NCBI RefSeq assembly: GCF_902506605.1 | Contig: NZ_LR733979.1 | Coordinates: 2,340,008-2,404,007, forward strand | Direction of reading: 5' to 3' | Source: Sphingomonas sp. AX6 | GTDB taxonomy: Bacteria; Pseudomonadota; Alphaproteobacteria; Sphingomonadales; Sphingomonadaceae | Length of the DNA: 64,000 bases | In this document: piece after piece, positions 10,581-21,089 of the stretch | Position numbering within the stretch: position 1 is the stretch's first letter | How the letters are laid out: the number at the start of each line of letters is the position of its first letter | Program-made: the position numbers and the translations under genes | Notes under the pieces: generated by a model | What the model saw: the letters and a program-made list of their open reading frames with translations, nothing else | Databases searched by the model: none | What the model was told of the DNA's origin: nothing

Positions 10581-10975
10581 GACTTACTTCCCCCCTCCCG
10601 CCTGCGGGAGGGGTCGGGGGAGGGCATCTCCGCCAACACCCGCTCGATTTCCATCACCACACCTTCGGTCCGCTCCAACACGTCATTGTTCCAAAATCGG
10701 ATGACCCGATAACCCTGCGCTTCGATGTAACGTGTCCGAGCGGCATCCGCCTTCGCCTGCCAATCATGCTGCCCGCCATCAACCTCAATCACCAACTTCG
10801 CCCCGCGCGACACGAAGTCGCAAATGAAGCCGCCTATCGGGAATTGCGTGTTGAACCGGACTCCCGCTAACTTTCGCGCGCTCAAATGACCCCACAGTTT
10901 GCGCTCGGCTGGCGTCATGTCCGCCCGCAGTTCGCGAGAGCGCTTTGTGGGACGGTAGTAGCCCTTGTCCAACAT
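10577..10975 (-). CDS. DUF559 endonuclease-like protein inside a palindrome-flanked cassette
   Basis: 132 residues. The core matches DUF559, a Vsr/PD-(D/E)XK-like nuclease fold: TPAERKLWGHLSARKLAGVR, then FICDF, EVDGGQHDWQ with candidate catalytic D and Q/H residues, and YRVIRFWNNDVL. The last 15 or so residues (PSPDPSRRREGG) are encoded by the left palindromic arm, and the start codon overlaps the right arm. It sits between yqeY and dnaG, which I expect to be neighbours in related genomes. The stop overlaps the dnaG start. DUF559 proteins are widespread in repeat-rich alphaproteobacteria and their role is not established. A nuclease role fits but is not proven. Confidence 0.85.
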   Translation of the reverse strand: MLDKGYYRPTKRSRELRADMTPAERKLWGHLSARKLAGVRFNTQFPIGGFICDFVSRGAKLVIEVDGGQHDWQAKADAARTRYIEAQGYRVIRFWNNDVLERTEGVVMEIERVLAEMPSPDPSRRREGGSKS

Positions 10976-11010
10976 GCCCTCCCCCGACCCCTCCCGCAGG
11001 CGGGAGGGGA
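10591..11010. mobile_element. DUF559 cassette bounded by 37-bp inverted palindromic repeats
   Basis: The left arm (10591-10627) and right arm (10974-11010) are inverted copies identical at 36 of 37 positions. Each arm itself contains a palindrome, CCCTCCCGCCTGCGGGAGGG. The arms enclose nearly the whole DUF559 gene. Outside, the yqeY stop is four bases from the right arm and the dnaG start is ten bases from the left arm. This geometry resembles a REP-bounded mobile cassette inserted cleanly at a gene junction. No transposase is present. The mobility is inference. Confidence 0.6.
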
Positions 11011-11014
11011 GACT

Positions 11015-11467
11015 TTATGACAGCGCCGCCTTCACCGCGGCACTCGCCTTGCTCATGTCCAGTTCGGACCCGTGTCTCGCCTTTAGCTCCGCCATCACCC
11101 GGCCCATGTCCTTCATGCCGCCAGCGCCCAATTCGACCTTGATCGCCTCGATCGCCGCCGCGGTCTGCGCCTCGTCCATCTGCGCAGGCAGAAACCGTTC
11201 GATCACCGCGACCTCTGCCTTTTCCTGGTCGGCGAGTTCCTGTCGGTTGCCTTTTTCGAACATCTCGATCGATTCGCGGCGCTGTTTGACCATTTTCTGG
11301 AGGACTTCGACCACCAGATCATCGTCATTGTCGGGTGATTTGCCGGTGCGTGCTTCGATGTCGCGGTTCTTGATGCTCGACTGGATCAGGCGGATCGCAT
11401 TGGTGGTCGATTTGTCGCCACCCTTCATCGCGGTGACCAGCGCGGACTTGATATCGTCGCGAATCAT
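11015..11467 (-). CDS. yqeY: GatB/YqeY domain protein
   Basis: 150 residues starting MIRDDIKSALVTAMKGGDK. An extra upstream GTG/TTG-type extension of 11 codons is possible but has no ribosome site. The protein shows the YqeY pattern: TTNAIRLIQSSIKNRD near the start, VLQKMVKQRRESIEMF in the middle, and a C-terminal helical tail like the tRNA-binding tail of GatB (GAGGMKDMGRVMAELK). The exact role is unknown; a link to tRNA amidation or translation is suggested by homology. It is the first gene of the minus-strand run that leads into dnaG and rpoD, and this neighbourhood is common in alphaproteobacteria. Confidence 0.9.
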   Translation of the reverse strand: MIRDDIKSALVTAMKGGDKSTTNAIRLIQSSIKNRDIEARTGKSPDNDDDLVVEVLQKMVKQRRESIEMFEKGNRQELADQEKAEVAVIERFLPAQMDEAQTAAAIEAIKVELGAGGMKDMGRVMAELKARHGSELDMSKASAAVKAALS

Positions 11468-11532
11468 GGGGCTTCTCTCAAGGCTGTCATTGCAAACCAC
11501 CGCGTTAGCGCGGGGACACGCGGATTAACAGA

Positions 11533-11561
11533 TTGACGGTGGGGCATCCGGGGTCTAGCCG
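11533..11561 (+). promoter_or_regulatory. Candidate sigma-70 promoter for carA
   Basis: TTGACG at 11533-11538, a 17-base spacer and TAGCCG at 11556-11561 lie about 45 bases before the leader ORF start. The -35 is good and the -10 weak, so this is a tentative assignment. Confidence 0.35.
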
Positions 11562-11606
11562 CCACGTCTTAGCGACATCGACAGACGAACACAGGAAGCC
11601 CGCCCC

Positions 11607-11672
11607 ATGGCCGACGCCAAACCCATGCCCGCGAGAGTCTTGGTTGGTCCGGATCGGACCGTCCGCGTATGA
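11607..11672 (+). CDS. Possible 21-codon leader peptide overlapping carA
   Basis: An ATG at 11607 opens a 21-codon frame ending in TGA at 11670-11672, which overlaps the carA ATG (11669) as ATGA. An AGGAAG ribosome site lies eight to nine bases upstream and is better placed for this ORF than any site near carA itself. The peptide is about MADAKPMPARVLVGPDRTVR plus V, with three arginines. It could couple translation into carA or act as a leader in attenuation, as described for some carA genes (for example Pseudomonas). It could also be a relic of an older carA N-terminus. Confidence 0.45.
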   Translation: MADAKPMPARVLVGPDRTVRV

Positions 11673-12940
11673 GCGCGGCCTACGATCCGGACGGCGCCAC
11701 GGGCGTATTGGTTCTGGCGAGCGGAGACGTGGTGTGGGGCCGGGGCTTCGGCGCGGAAGGTAGCGCGGTGGGCGAAGTCTGCTTCCACACCGCCATGACC
11801 GGCTATCAGGAAATCATGACCGACCCGAGCTTTGCCGGGCAGATCATCAATTTCACCTTCCCGCATATCGGCAATGTCGGCACCAATGCCGACGATATCG
11901 AGGCGGACGATCCCCATGCACTGGGCATGATCGTGCGCGAGGACGTGACCGAGCCGAGCAATTTCCGCAGCGCCCAGCGGCTGGACGACTGGATGAAGGC
12001 GCACAACCGCATCGGCCTGTCGGGCATCGATACGCGTGCGCTGACCCGCCGCATCCGTGTGGGTGGGGCGCCCAATGGGGTGATCGCGCATTCGCCTTCC
12101 GGAGAGTTCGACATCGACGCGCTGCTGGCTCAGGCGCGGGCGTGGCCGGGGCTGGAGGGCATGGATCTGGCCAAGGAAGTCACGACTCAGACCCATTATG
12201 GCTGGGGCGAAGGCGGGCAGGGCGGCGTCTGGCGGCTGGGCTTTGGCTACGAGGATAACGCCTCACCCCTCCCCTTCAGGGGAGGGACCGGGGGTGGGGC
12301 TGTGCCTCAGGCGACAACGCTCGTGGAGACGCCCCACCCCAACCCCTCCCCTGAAGGAGAGGGGCTTGTCAGACCCCACATCGTCGCGATCGATTATGGC
12401 AGCAAACGCAATATCTTCCGCAACCTTGTTGACGCGGGGGCTAAGGTTTCGGTGCTTCCCGCCACCGCCACCTACGAAGACGTGATGGCGCTCAACCCCG
12501 CGGGCGTGTTCCTGTCAAACGGCCCCGGCGATCCCGCCGCGACCGGCGACTATGCCGTGCCCGTCATCCGCCAGTTGCTCGACGCGAGGCTCCCAATCTT
12601 CGGCATCTGTCTCGGCCACCAGTTGCTCGGCCTCGCGGTGGGCGCGAAGACCACCAAGATGTTCCAGGGTCATCGTGGCGCCAACCACCCGGTCAAGCGG
12701 CTGTCGGACGGCGCGGTGGAGATCACCAGCATGAACCACGGCTTTGCGGTGGAACGCGACAGCCTGCCCGCCAATGTCCGCGAAACGCATGTGTCGCTGT
12801 TCGACGGATCGAATGCGGGGCTGGAACTGACCGACCGCCCGGCGTTCAGCGTGCAATATCATCCCGAAGCCTCGCCGGGACCGCAGGACAGTCTTTATCT
12901 GTTCGAGCGGTTTGTGGGGATGCTGGAGAAGCTCCAATGA
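11669..12940 (+). CDS. carA: Carbamoyl-phosphate synthase small subunit
   Basis: 423 residues, longer than the roughly 380-400 usual for CarA. The N-terminal domain contains GEVCFHTAMTGYQEIMTDPS. The class I glutamine amidotransferase domain has the nucleophile in FGICLGHQLLG (Cys about 314) and the His/Glu pair in YHPEA near residue 398. It releases ammonia from glutamine for CarB, feeding arginine and pyrimidine synthesis. Residues about 198-234 come from a palindromic element inserted in frame in the linker between the two domains, which accounts for the extra length. It overlaps the downstream lipoprotein gene by four bases. Confidence 0.97.
   Translation: MSAAYDPDGATGVLVLASGDVVWGRGFGAEGSAVGEVCFHTAMTGYQEIMTDPSFAGQIINFTFPHIGNVGTNADDIEADDPHALGMIVREDVTEPSNFRSAQRLDDWMKAHNRIGLSGIDTRALTRRIRVGGAPNGVIAHSPSGEFDIDALLAQARAWPGLEGMDLAKEVTTQTHYGWGEGGQGGVWRLGFGYEDNASPLPFRGGTGGGAVPQATTLVETPHPNPSPEGEGLVRPHIVAIDYGSKRNIFRNLVDAGAKVSVLPATATYEDVMALNPAGVFLSNGPGDPAATGDYAVPVIRQLLDARLPIFGICLGHQLLGLAVGAKTTKMFQGHRGANHPVKRLSDGAVEITSMNHGFAVERDSLPANVRETHVSLFDGSNAGLELTDRPAFSVQYHPEASPGPQDSLYLFERFVGMLEKLQ
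12262..12368. repeat. Palindromic repeat pair inserted in frame in carA
   Basis: The left arm (about 12262-12300) contains CCCCTCCCCTTCAGGGGAGG followed by a G-rich tail. The right arm (12331-12368) is an imperfect reverse complement, with CCCCTCCCCTGAAGGAGAGG. The 30-base middle is not repeated. The element is translated as a Pro/Gly-rich segment that includes PHPNPSPEGEG. Its arm plan (CCCTCCC, loop, GGGAGGG, then GGGGGTGGGGC) resembles the arms that flank the DUF559 gene. Confidence 0.85.
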
Positions 12941-13376
12941 TCCTCAAGTCCGTGCCAATTCTCGGATTGCTGTCATTGGCTGGATGTCAGGCCGACATAG
13001 CGACATCTGGTAGCTGTGCTGAACGCTTTGCCAAATCGGCTCGGCTTCAGGTTCAGTCGGACAATCTGAGCGCAACCTACGGATTTGACTTATCCAATCT
13101 CGATGAGAACAAGCGCCAAAGCTTTATTCAGGAGAGAAAGCCGATCGTCACCATGGTCAGCCAATCCGGCCGGATGGTTGAAGAGTGGAAAGCAAAGAAG
13201 ATCGATCGCGATGCAGTCCTAGTCAACGGCGACCAAATGTTGGCTAAGCTTACGAGCGGTGCCGTCGCCAATGCTGCGGAGGCTGTGTCACGAGGCTGTG
13301 CTTTAGAAACTCGTTTCGGACGGCTCCAATCCCTGACCATCGATTTCCCCAATCCGCGCATGGACGGCACGAAATA

Positions 13377-13377
<1 letters not shown>
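12937..13377 (+). CDS. Putative lipoprotein of unknown function inside the carAB operon
   Basis: 146 residues starting with a lipoprotein signal ending in the lipobox LAGC (Cys17). Two further cysteines (GSC at 27, RGC near 127) could form a disulfide. The rest is helical and charged with no family I recognise. The ATG overlaps the carA stop (ATGA) and the TAA overlaps the carB ATG, so it is fully embedded in the operon. Base composition is visibly lower in GC than the flanking car genes, and codon use is different, which suggests recent acquisition. No link to carbamoyl-phosphate synthesis is apparent. Confidence 0.75.
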
Positions 13378-16727
<3,350 letters not shown>

Positions 16728-16812
16728 TCCCCCGACATCGGCGTTATGTGCGGGCGGCTTTCGACCAGAGGGCCGCCGGGGGTGGGGCGTTTTGAACTGA
16801 GGGACTTTGGTA

Positions 16813-17289
16813 ATGGCGACGGTCGAAAAAATGCCGATGCTGCAGGAAGGCTATGAAAAGCTCAGCACCGAGCTGAAGCGTTTGAAAGCCGAGCGTCCGA
16901 CGATCGTCGATGCGATCGAGGAAGCACGCGCGCATGGCGACCTGTCCGAGAACGCCGAGTATCACGCCGCCAAGGAACGCCAGGGCCAAGTCGAGGCGTC
17001 GATCGCCGATATCGAGGACAAGCTGTCGCGCGCCCAGATTATCGACCCCAAGGATTTGTCGGGCGATAAGATCGTGTTCGGCGCGACGGTGACGTTGCTC
17101 GACGAAGCCGACAAACCGGTGAAGTACCAGATCGTCGGCCAGGCAGAGGCGGACGCGAATGTCGGGCGGATCAGCTACAACTCGCCGCTCGGCCGCGGAC
17201 TGATCGGTCGGAAGGTCGATGAGGAAGTCGAAGTGACCGTGCCGTCGGGCGACAAATACTATCTCGTTTCGAAAATCGAGTTCATCTGA
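16813..17289 (+). CDS. greA: Transcription elongation factor GreA
   Basis: 158 residues from the ATG at 16813, the usual GreA length. A TTG two codons earlier is less likely because GAGGG is better spaced to the ATG. The N-terminal coiled coil includes [21 protein letters not shown] and [22 protein letters not shown], with the acidic tip residues D and E that enter the polymerase secondary channel. The C-terminal FKBP-like domain contains [21 protein letters not shown]. It rescues backtracked RNA polymerase by stimulating transcript cleavage. It is 85 bases downstream of carB and may be co-transcribed with it. Confidence 0.97.
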   Translation: MATVEKMPMLQEGYEKLSTELKRLKAERPTIVDAIEEARAHGDLSENAEYHAAKERQGQVEASIADIEDKLSRAQIIDPKDLSGDKIVFGATVTLLDEADKPVKYQIVGQAEADANVGRISYNSPLGRGLIGRKVDEEVEVTVPSGDKYYLVSKIEFI

Positions 17290-17294
17290 TCCAA

Positions 17295-17933
17295 ATGAAA
17301 ACCAGTCAGACGCCGGTCACCGTTGCGATCGCGGTCGCAACGGTCGTCGTCAGCGCGCTAATAACGCTTACTGGGAACGAGAACTGGGCAGCGGTCGTCG
17401 CGGGATTCATGCCCGTGCGCTGGTCCGCAGAGGTCGCAATCCCGCCTGACCTCTGGGTGATGCCCGCGCTGCTGACGCCGCTCAGCGCCGCATTGATCCA
17501 CGCGGGTTTCATCCATCTCGGCTTCAACATGCTGATGCTATGGGTTTGCGGCAGTGGCAGCGAGCGTGCGTTGGGCGGGCGCGGGGTTGCGATCCTGTAC
17601 CTTGTCGGAGCCTATGCCGCCGCCGCGGCGCAGTGGGCGATCGAGCCGATGTCCGAAATCCCGATGGTGGGTGCAAGCGGAGCGGTGTCGGCGTTGGTTG
17701 GCGCATATTCGCTTCTGTACGGGCGTCCCCGCGCGCGTGCGATCGGGCCGTTTTCGGCGCGCACGGTGCATGTGCTGTGGCTGGCCGCCGCGTGGACGAT
17801 CCTCAACCTGCTCATCGGTGTGTTGAGCGCGCAGGCCGGGATGCCGATCGCGGCGGCGGCGCATATCGGAGGGTTCGTGCTGGGGCTTGCGTTGGCGCGG
17901 CCGTTGCTGGCGTTGCGCTGGAAAGACGCCTGA
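17295..17933 (+). CDS. Rhomboid-family intramembrane serine protease
   Basis: 212 residues with about six membrane segments. The catalytic serine is in VGASGAVSALVGAY (Ser about 127), the histidine in AAHIGGFVLG (His about 190), and the family motif HLGFNMLMLWVCG lies near residue 75. This is the minimal bacterial rhomboid plan: it cleaves membrane proteins within or near their transmembrane helices. The start lies only five bases after greA, so the two are probably transcribed together. The substrate is unknown. A hairpin follows at 17955. Confidence 0.9.
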   Translation: MKTSQTPVTVAIAVATVVVSALITLTGNENWAAVVAGFMPVRWSAEVAIPPDLWVMPALLTPLSAALIHAGFIHLGFNMLMLWVCGSGSERALGGRGVAILYLVGAYAAAAAQWAIEPMSEIPMVGASGAVSALVGAYSLLYGRPRARAIGPFSARTVHVLWLAAAWTILNLLIGVLSAQAGMPIAAAAHIGGFVLGLALARPLLALRWKDA

Positions 17934-17954
17934 GCCACCGCTAATCGAAACAAA

Positions 17955-17978
17955 GCGCCCGGATCGAAATCCGGGCGC
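17955..17978. terminator. Strong hairpin after the rhomboid gene
   Basis: GCGCCCGGAT (17955-17964) pairs perfectly with ATCCGGGCGC (17969-17978) around the loop CGAA. There is no T-run on the plus strand; on the minus strand it is followed by CTTTGTTTCG. It probably ends the greA-rhomboid transcript and protects against readthrough from the opposite side. Confidence 0.55.
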
Positions 17979-18120
17979 CCCGGCCGCGCCGCTGAAAGGG
18001 AGCTAAAGCGTCGCGGACTAACGGTGGACGATCGGGCAGGGTGGGATGCTCCAACCCTAAAATCGTGGGCAGGTAACGTGTTTTCAAGAGCGCGGCGGCG
18101 CGCCGGGTGTTGGCCAAATG

Positions 18121-18269
18121 CGAAAACGCCCGGACCGTTTCCGATCCGGGCGCCTGCGTGACGAATGCTCGTCAGCCCCCTTAAAGATGGCCTTCTGCCC
18201 GCACGCCCACCTCCCAGTTAGGCGGGGCGGAAAGCCCTCCCCGAACCACGGCCGTTGCCTGCGCTTCGT
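18121..18269 (-). ncRNA. Candidate small RNA of unknown family
   Basis: Read on the minus strand, the region contains a stem CCCGCCT/AGGTGGG with loop AACTGGG, a perfect hairpin TGACGA-GCAT-TCGTCA, and a terminator hairpin CGCCCGGA/TCCGGGCG followed by GTTTTCGC. A plausible promoter (ATGACA, 17 bases, TAGCAA) lies just upstream at 18276-18304, giving a transcript of about 145-150 bases. There is no open frame with a ribosome site. It does not match my recollection of 6S RNA, SRP RNA, tmRNA or common riboswitches. The nearest genes, the rhomboid gene and lolC, both lie on the plus strand, so this would be an independent unit. Confidence 0.45.
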
Positions 18270-18275
18270 GTGATC

Positions 18276-18304
18276 TTGCTAGGCGATGAATGGGCGTTTG
18301 TCAT
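18276..18304 (-). promoter_or_regulatory. Candidate promoter of the small RNA
   Basis: On the minus strand, ATGACA (18299-18304) and TAGCAA (18276-18281) are spaced by exactly 17 bases. Transcription would start near 18269, just before the first structured segment. Confidence 0.35.
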
Positions 18305-18455
18305 CGGTTGGAAGCCCGCTTGCGGTATTTTGCGCGCAGTCTGTGGCAGTTGCGCAACAAACCGCTTTCGCGCGCCCGCCATTGCGGCGACGCGTCGCGC
18401 ACCCTACACCATAGGGCCTGACACCCATTTTCATTGCGGGATTGATCCAAGCCAC

Positions 18456-19724
18456 ATGCTGTTATCGCGTTACGAGCGAATGATCGCGCGCCGTTACCTG
18501 CTGCCCGGTCGCGGGGAGGCGTTCATCGCGCTCGTCGCCGGGATCAGCCTGATCGCGGTGATGCTTGGCGTCGCAGCCCTCGTCGTCGTCATGAGCGTCA
18601 TGAACGGCTTTCGCGCCGAATTGTTCGACAAGATCACCGGTTTGAACGGCCATGCGGTGGTCCAGGGCTATGGCGGCCAACTTCAAAACTGGCGCACGGT
18701 GCTGGACGAGGCGAAGGCGACACCGGGCATCACCAGCGCGACGCCGATGATCGAACAGCCGCTGATGATCGGCAGCCAATCTACGGGCGGCAACCAATCC
18801 CGCATTGAGGCGGCAATCATCCGCGGAATGGCGGTCGAGGATATTCGTACCAACGCAACGATCGCAGATAATGTTCAGATCGGCGATCTCGCCAGCCTTG
18901 TGCCAGGCAGCAACACGATCGCTGTTGGCTCAAGGCTCGCACAATCACTGGGAGCGACGGTTGGCCAGGAAGTGTCGCTATTCAATCCGCAGGGCAATGC
19001 GACGCCGTTCGGCACCATGCCGCGCATCGTCAGCTATCGGATCGGCGCGATTTTCGAAGTCGGCGTCTATGATTACGACAAGGCATTCGTGGTCATGCCG
19101 ATGGAGGACGCTCAAACCTTGCTGTTGATGGGCGACTCGGTTGGGATGATCGAACTCAACACCGTTGATGCCGACCGCGTCGTCGACATCCTCGCGCCAC
19201 TCGCGCCCAAGGTGTCGGGCGAGGCGCAGTTGGTCACCTGGCAACAGATGAACGCGCAGTTGTTCGAAGCGCTGGCGATCGACCGCGTGGTGACGTTCAC
19301 CGTGCTTTCGATCATCATTCTGGTCGCGGTGTTCAACATCCTGTCGTCGCTGATCATGCTGGTCCGTGCCAAGACGCGCGACATCGCAATCCTGCGGACG
19401 ATGGGCGCGACGCGTTCGAGCATGATGCGGATTTTCGTGACCGTCGGCACGATGATCGGCGCGCTGGGGATCGGCGCGGGGCTGATTCTGGGCTTCATCT
19501 TCATCGAGTTTCGTCAAGGCGTTGTCGGGCTCATCGGCTTTTTCACCGGCCAGCAGGTGTGGGATCCGCAGATGCGTTTCCTGACCGAACTTCCCGCGCG
19601 CACCGACCCGGTTGAGGTGGTGGTGATCGCGGTCATGGCGTTTGTTTTCTCGGTCCTCGCGACGCTGTATCCGGCGTACAAGGCGGCGAGCACCGACCCG
19701 GTTCAGGTACTTCGTTATGAATAG
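18456..19724 (+). CDS. lolC: Lipoprotein-releasing ABC transporter permease (LolC/LolE type)
   Basis: 422 residues from the ATG at 18456 ([23 protein letters not shown]). The N-terminal membrane helix at about 25-50 ([25 protein letters not shown] shape) is followed by a long periplasmic MacB-like domain. Three C-terminal helices lie at about 275-405, with the conserved FtsX-type [19 protein letters not shown] loop between them. It forms the membrane part of the complex that extracts lipoproteins from the inner membrane for LolA. The lolD ATPase gene overlaps its end by eight bases. There is a single permease gene, as in many alphaproteobacteria where one LolC/E-type subunit forms a homodimer. 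Confidence 0.93.
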   Translation: MLLSRYERMIARRYLLPGRGEAFIALVAGISLIAVMLGVAALVVVMSVMNGFRAELFDKITGLNGHAVVQGYGGQLQNWRTVLDEAKATPGITSATPMIEQPLMIGSQSTGGNQSRIEAAIIRGMAVEDIRTNATIADNVQIGDLASLVPGSNTIAVGSRLAQSLGATVGQEVSLFNPQGNATPFGTMPRIVSYRIGAIFEVGVYDYDKAFVVMPMEDAQTLLLMGDSVGMIELNTVDADRVVDILAPLAPKVSGEAQLVTWQQMNAQLFEALAIDRVVTFTVLSIIILVAVFNILSSLIMLVRAKTRDIAILRTMGATRSSMMRIFVTVGTMIGALGIGAGLILGFIFIEFRQGVVGLIGFFTGQQVWDPQMRFLTELPARTDPVEVVVIAVMAFVFSVLATLYPAYKAASTDPVQVLRYE

Positions 19725-20391
19725 TCCGGTACTCCAGACATCGGGGCTGAAGCGCAATTTCACGCAAGGCGGGGAGACGATCCACGTCCTGCGCGGTGTC
19801 GATCTGTCGGTCGCGCCCGGAGAAATCGTCGCGCTGGTCGGGCCGTCGGGGTCGGGCAAGTCCACCTTGCTCCAGGCGGTCGGGCTGCTCGAAGGCGGGT
19901 TCGAAGGATCGATCATGATCGCCGGGGCCGAGGCCGCGAAGCTGGACGCGGGGGGGCGTACCGAAGTCCGGCGCGATCAGCTCGGCTTCATCTATCAGTT
20001 CCACCATCTCCTGCCCGATTTCAACGCGTTGGAGAATGTGGTGCTGCCCCAGTTGATCCACGGATCGACGCGCGAGGAAGCGGACGCGCGGGCCAGCGAC
20101 CTGCTCTCCGCGCTTGGCCTCGCCAAACGGCTGACGCACCGCCCGAGCCAGTTGTCGGGCGGCGAGCAGCAGCGCGTCGCCGTGGCGCGCGCGCTGGCCA
20201 CTCGTCCTGCGCTTGTGCTGGCCGACGAGCCCACCGGCAATCTGGACGAGGCGACGGCCGACGTGGTTCTGGAGGAATTCCTGCGCCTGGTCCGCCACGA
20301 AGGCTCCGCCGCGCTGATCGCCACGCATAACGAACGCCTCGCGGCCAAGATGGACCGCGTCGTACGCCTGCATGAAGGGGTTTTGGAATGA
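19717..20391 (+). CDS. lolD: Lipoprotein-releasing ABC transporter ATPase
   Basis: 224 residues from the ATG at 19717, which overlaps lolC. Walker [10 protein letters not shown] is at residues 42-50, the signature LSGGEQQR at about 146-153, and Walker [18 protein letters not shown] follows at about 168. The Q-loop [17 protein letters not shown] is typical of the LolD/MacB branch. It powers lipoprotein release to LolA together with LolC. Its stop overlaps the start of the glutathione peroxidase gene (ATGA), so the three genes form one operon. Confidence 0.96.
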   Translation: MNSPVLQTSGLKRNFTQGGETIHVLRGVDLSVAPGEIVALVGPSGSGKSTLLQAVGLLEGGFEGSIMIAGAEAAKLDAGGRTEVRRDQLGFIYQFHHLLPDFNALENVVLPQLIHGSTREEADARASDLLSALGLAKRLTHRPSQLSGGEQQRVAVARALATRPALVLADEPTGNLDEATADVVLEEFLRLVRHEGSAALIATHNERLAAKMDRVVRLHEGVLE

Positions 20392-20864
20392 AGGTAACCG
20401 ACCTGACCGTCCGCGCCGCCGATGGCAGCGACGCTCCGCTGTCCGACTATGCAGGGCAAGTGCTGCTCATCGTCAACACCGCGTCCAAATGCGGGTTCAC
20501 GCCGCAATATAACGGGCTGGAGGAACTCCACCGCCGGTTCGGCAATCGCGGCTTTGAAGTGCTGGCGTTTCCCTGCAATCAATTCGGTGCACAAGAGCCC
20601 GGCGACGCGGCGGAAATCGCCAATTTTTGTTCGCTTACCTATGACGTGAGTTTTCCGGTGTTCGCCAAGGTGGACGTGAACGGCGACAATGCCGCGCCCA
20701 TTTTCCAGCATTTGAAGAAAGCGCAAAAGGGCGTGCTGGGGACCGAGGCGATCAAGTGGAACTTCACCAAATTCCTGGTGAATCGCGATGGCGAGGTTGT
20801 TGAACGCTATGCGCCGACGACCAAGCCCGAGGATTTGGTCGAGGATATCGAGGCTTTGCTTTGA
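20388..20864 (+). CDS. Glutathione peroxidase-type thiol peroxidase
   Basis: 158 residues. The peroxidatic cysteine is C35 in [15 protein letters not shown]. The supporting residues are Q65 in [12 protein letters not shown] and W124 in [10 protein letters not shown] second cysteine in [10 protein letters not shown] (C81) may act as resolving cysteine, which would make it thioredoxin-dependent like most bacterial members. It reduces hydrogen peroxide or lipid hydroperoxides in the cytosol. It is translationally coupled to lolD, which may link it to envelope oxidative stress, although this is only suggestive. Confidence 0.95.
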   Translation: MKVTDLTVRAADGSDAPLSDYAGQVLLIVNTASKCGFTPQYNGLEELHRRFGNRGFEVLAFPCNQFGAQEPGDAAEIANFCSLTYDVSFPVFAKVDVNGDNAAPIFQHLKKAQKGVLGTEAIKWNFTKFLVNRDGEVVERYAPTTKPEDLVEDIEALL

Positions 20865-20888
20865 ACTCGCCAGATTAGCGCCACTCAC

Positions 20889-20963
20889 CCGTTTTTCGAG
20901 CGACGTCGAGAAACGTATCTGACCGTCTGCCGCACGTTTCTCGACTTCGCTCGAAACAAACGG
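20889..20963. repeat. Inverted pair of TTTCTCGACTTCGCTCGAAA-type repeat
   Basis: The left arm at 20889-20915 (contains TCGAGCGACGTCGAGAAACG) and the right arm at 20935-20963 (contains TTTCTCGACTTCGCTCGAAA) are imperfect inverted copies. The same family occurs at 44105-44133, 48609-48686 and, partly, 59301-59326. It lies between gpx and dnaE. Confidence 0.75.
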
Positions 20964-21089
20964 TGGAGGGTCCGCTGTTCCGGCTCGAACTTTCTGGTAT
21001 TCCCGGCGCCGGGGGTAACGAAAGTGAAAGCTGTGGAAAACCCACGCCTGCGCCTTTCATTCGCCGCACCCAGCCCTTAGCGTCATTCC

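Larger units (their letters stand above)
17934..18455. other. 522-bp intergenic region with hairpins and small RNA candidate
   Basis: There is no convincing protein gene here. An in-frame extension upstream of lolC exists but has no ribosome site and is atypical. The region holds a hairpin at 17955-17978, a related hairpin at 18127-18152, and a minus-strand small RNA candidate (18121-18269) with its own promoter. Nothing could be assigned to 17980-18120. Confidence 0.6.

Noticed and set aside
11607..11672. The small ORF before carA as a frameshifted carA N-terminus
   Set aside because: The ATGA overlap and the normal carA start context make a sequencing frameshift unnecessary. I kept the leader idea at low confidence instead.
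18121..18269. Small RNA candidate as 6S RNA, SRP RNA or tmRNA
   Set aside because: The length is near 6S, but the hairpin order and the intrinsic terminator do not match what I remember of these families, and the genomic context is also different. I left it unassigned.
18255..18455. 67-codon N-terminal extension of lolC
   Set aside because: It contains several cysteines and arginines unlike a LolC N-terminus. The ATG at 18456 gives the normal membrane anchor start.
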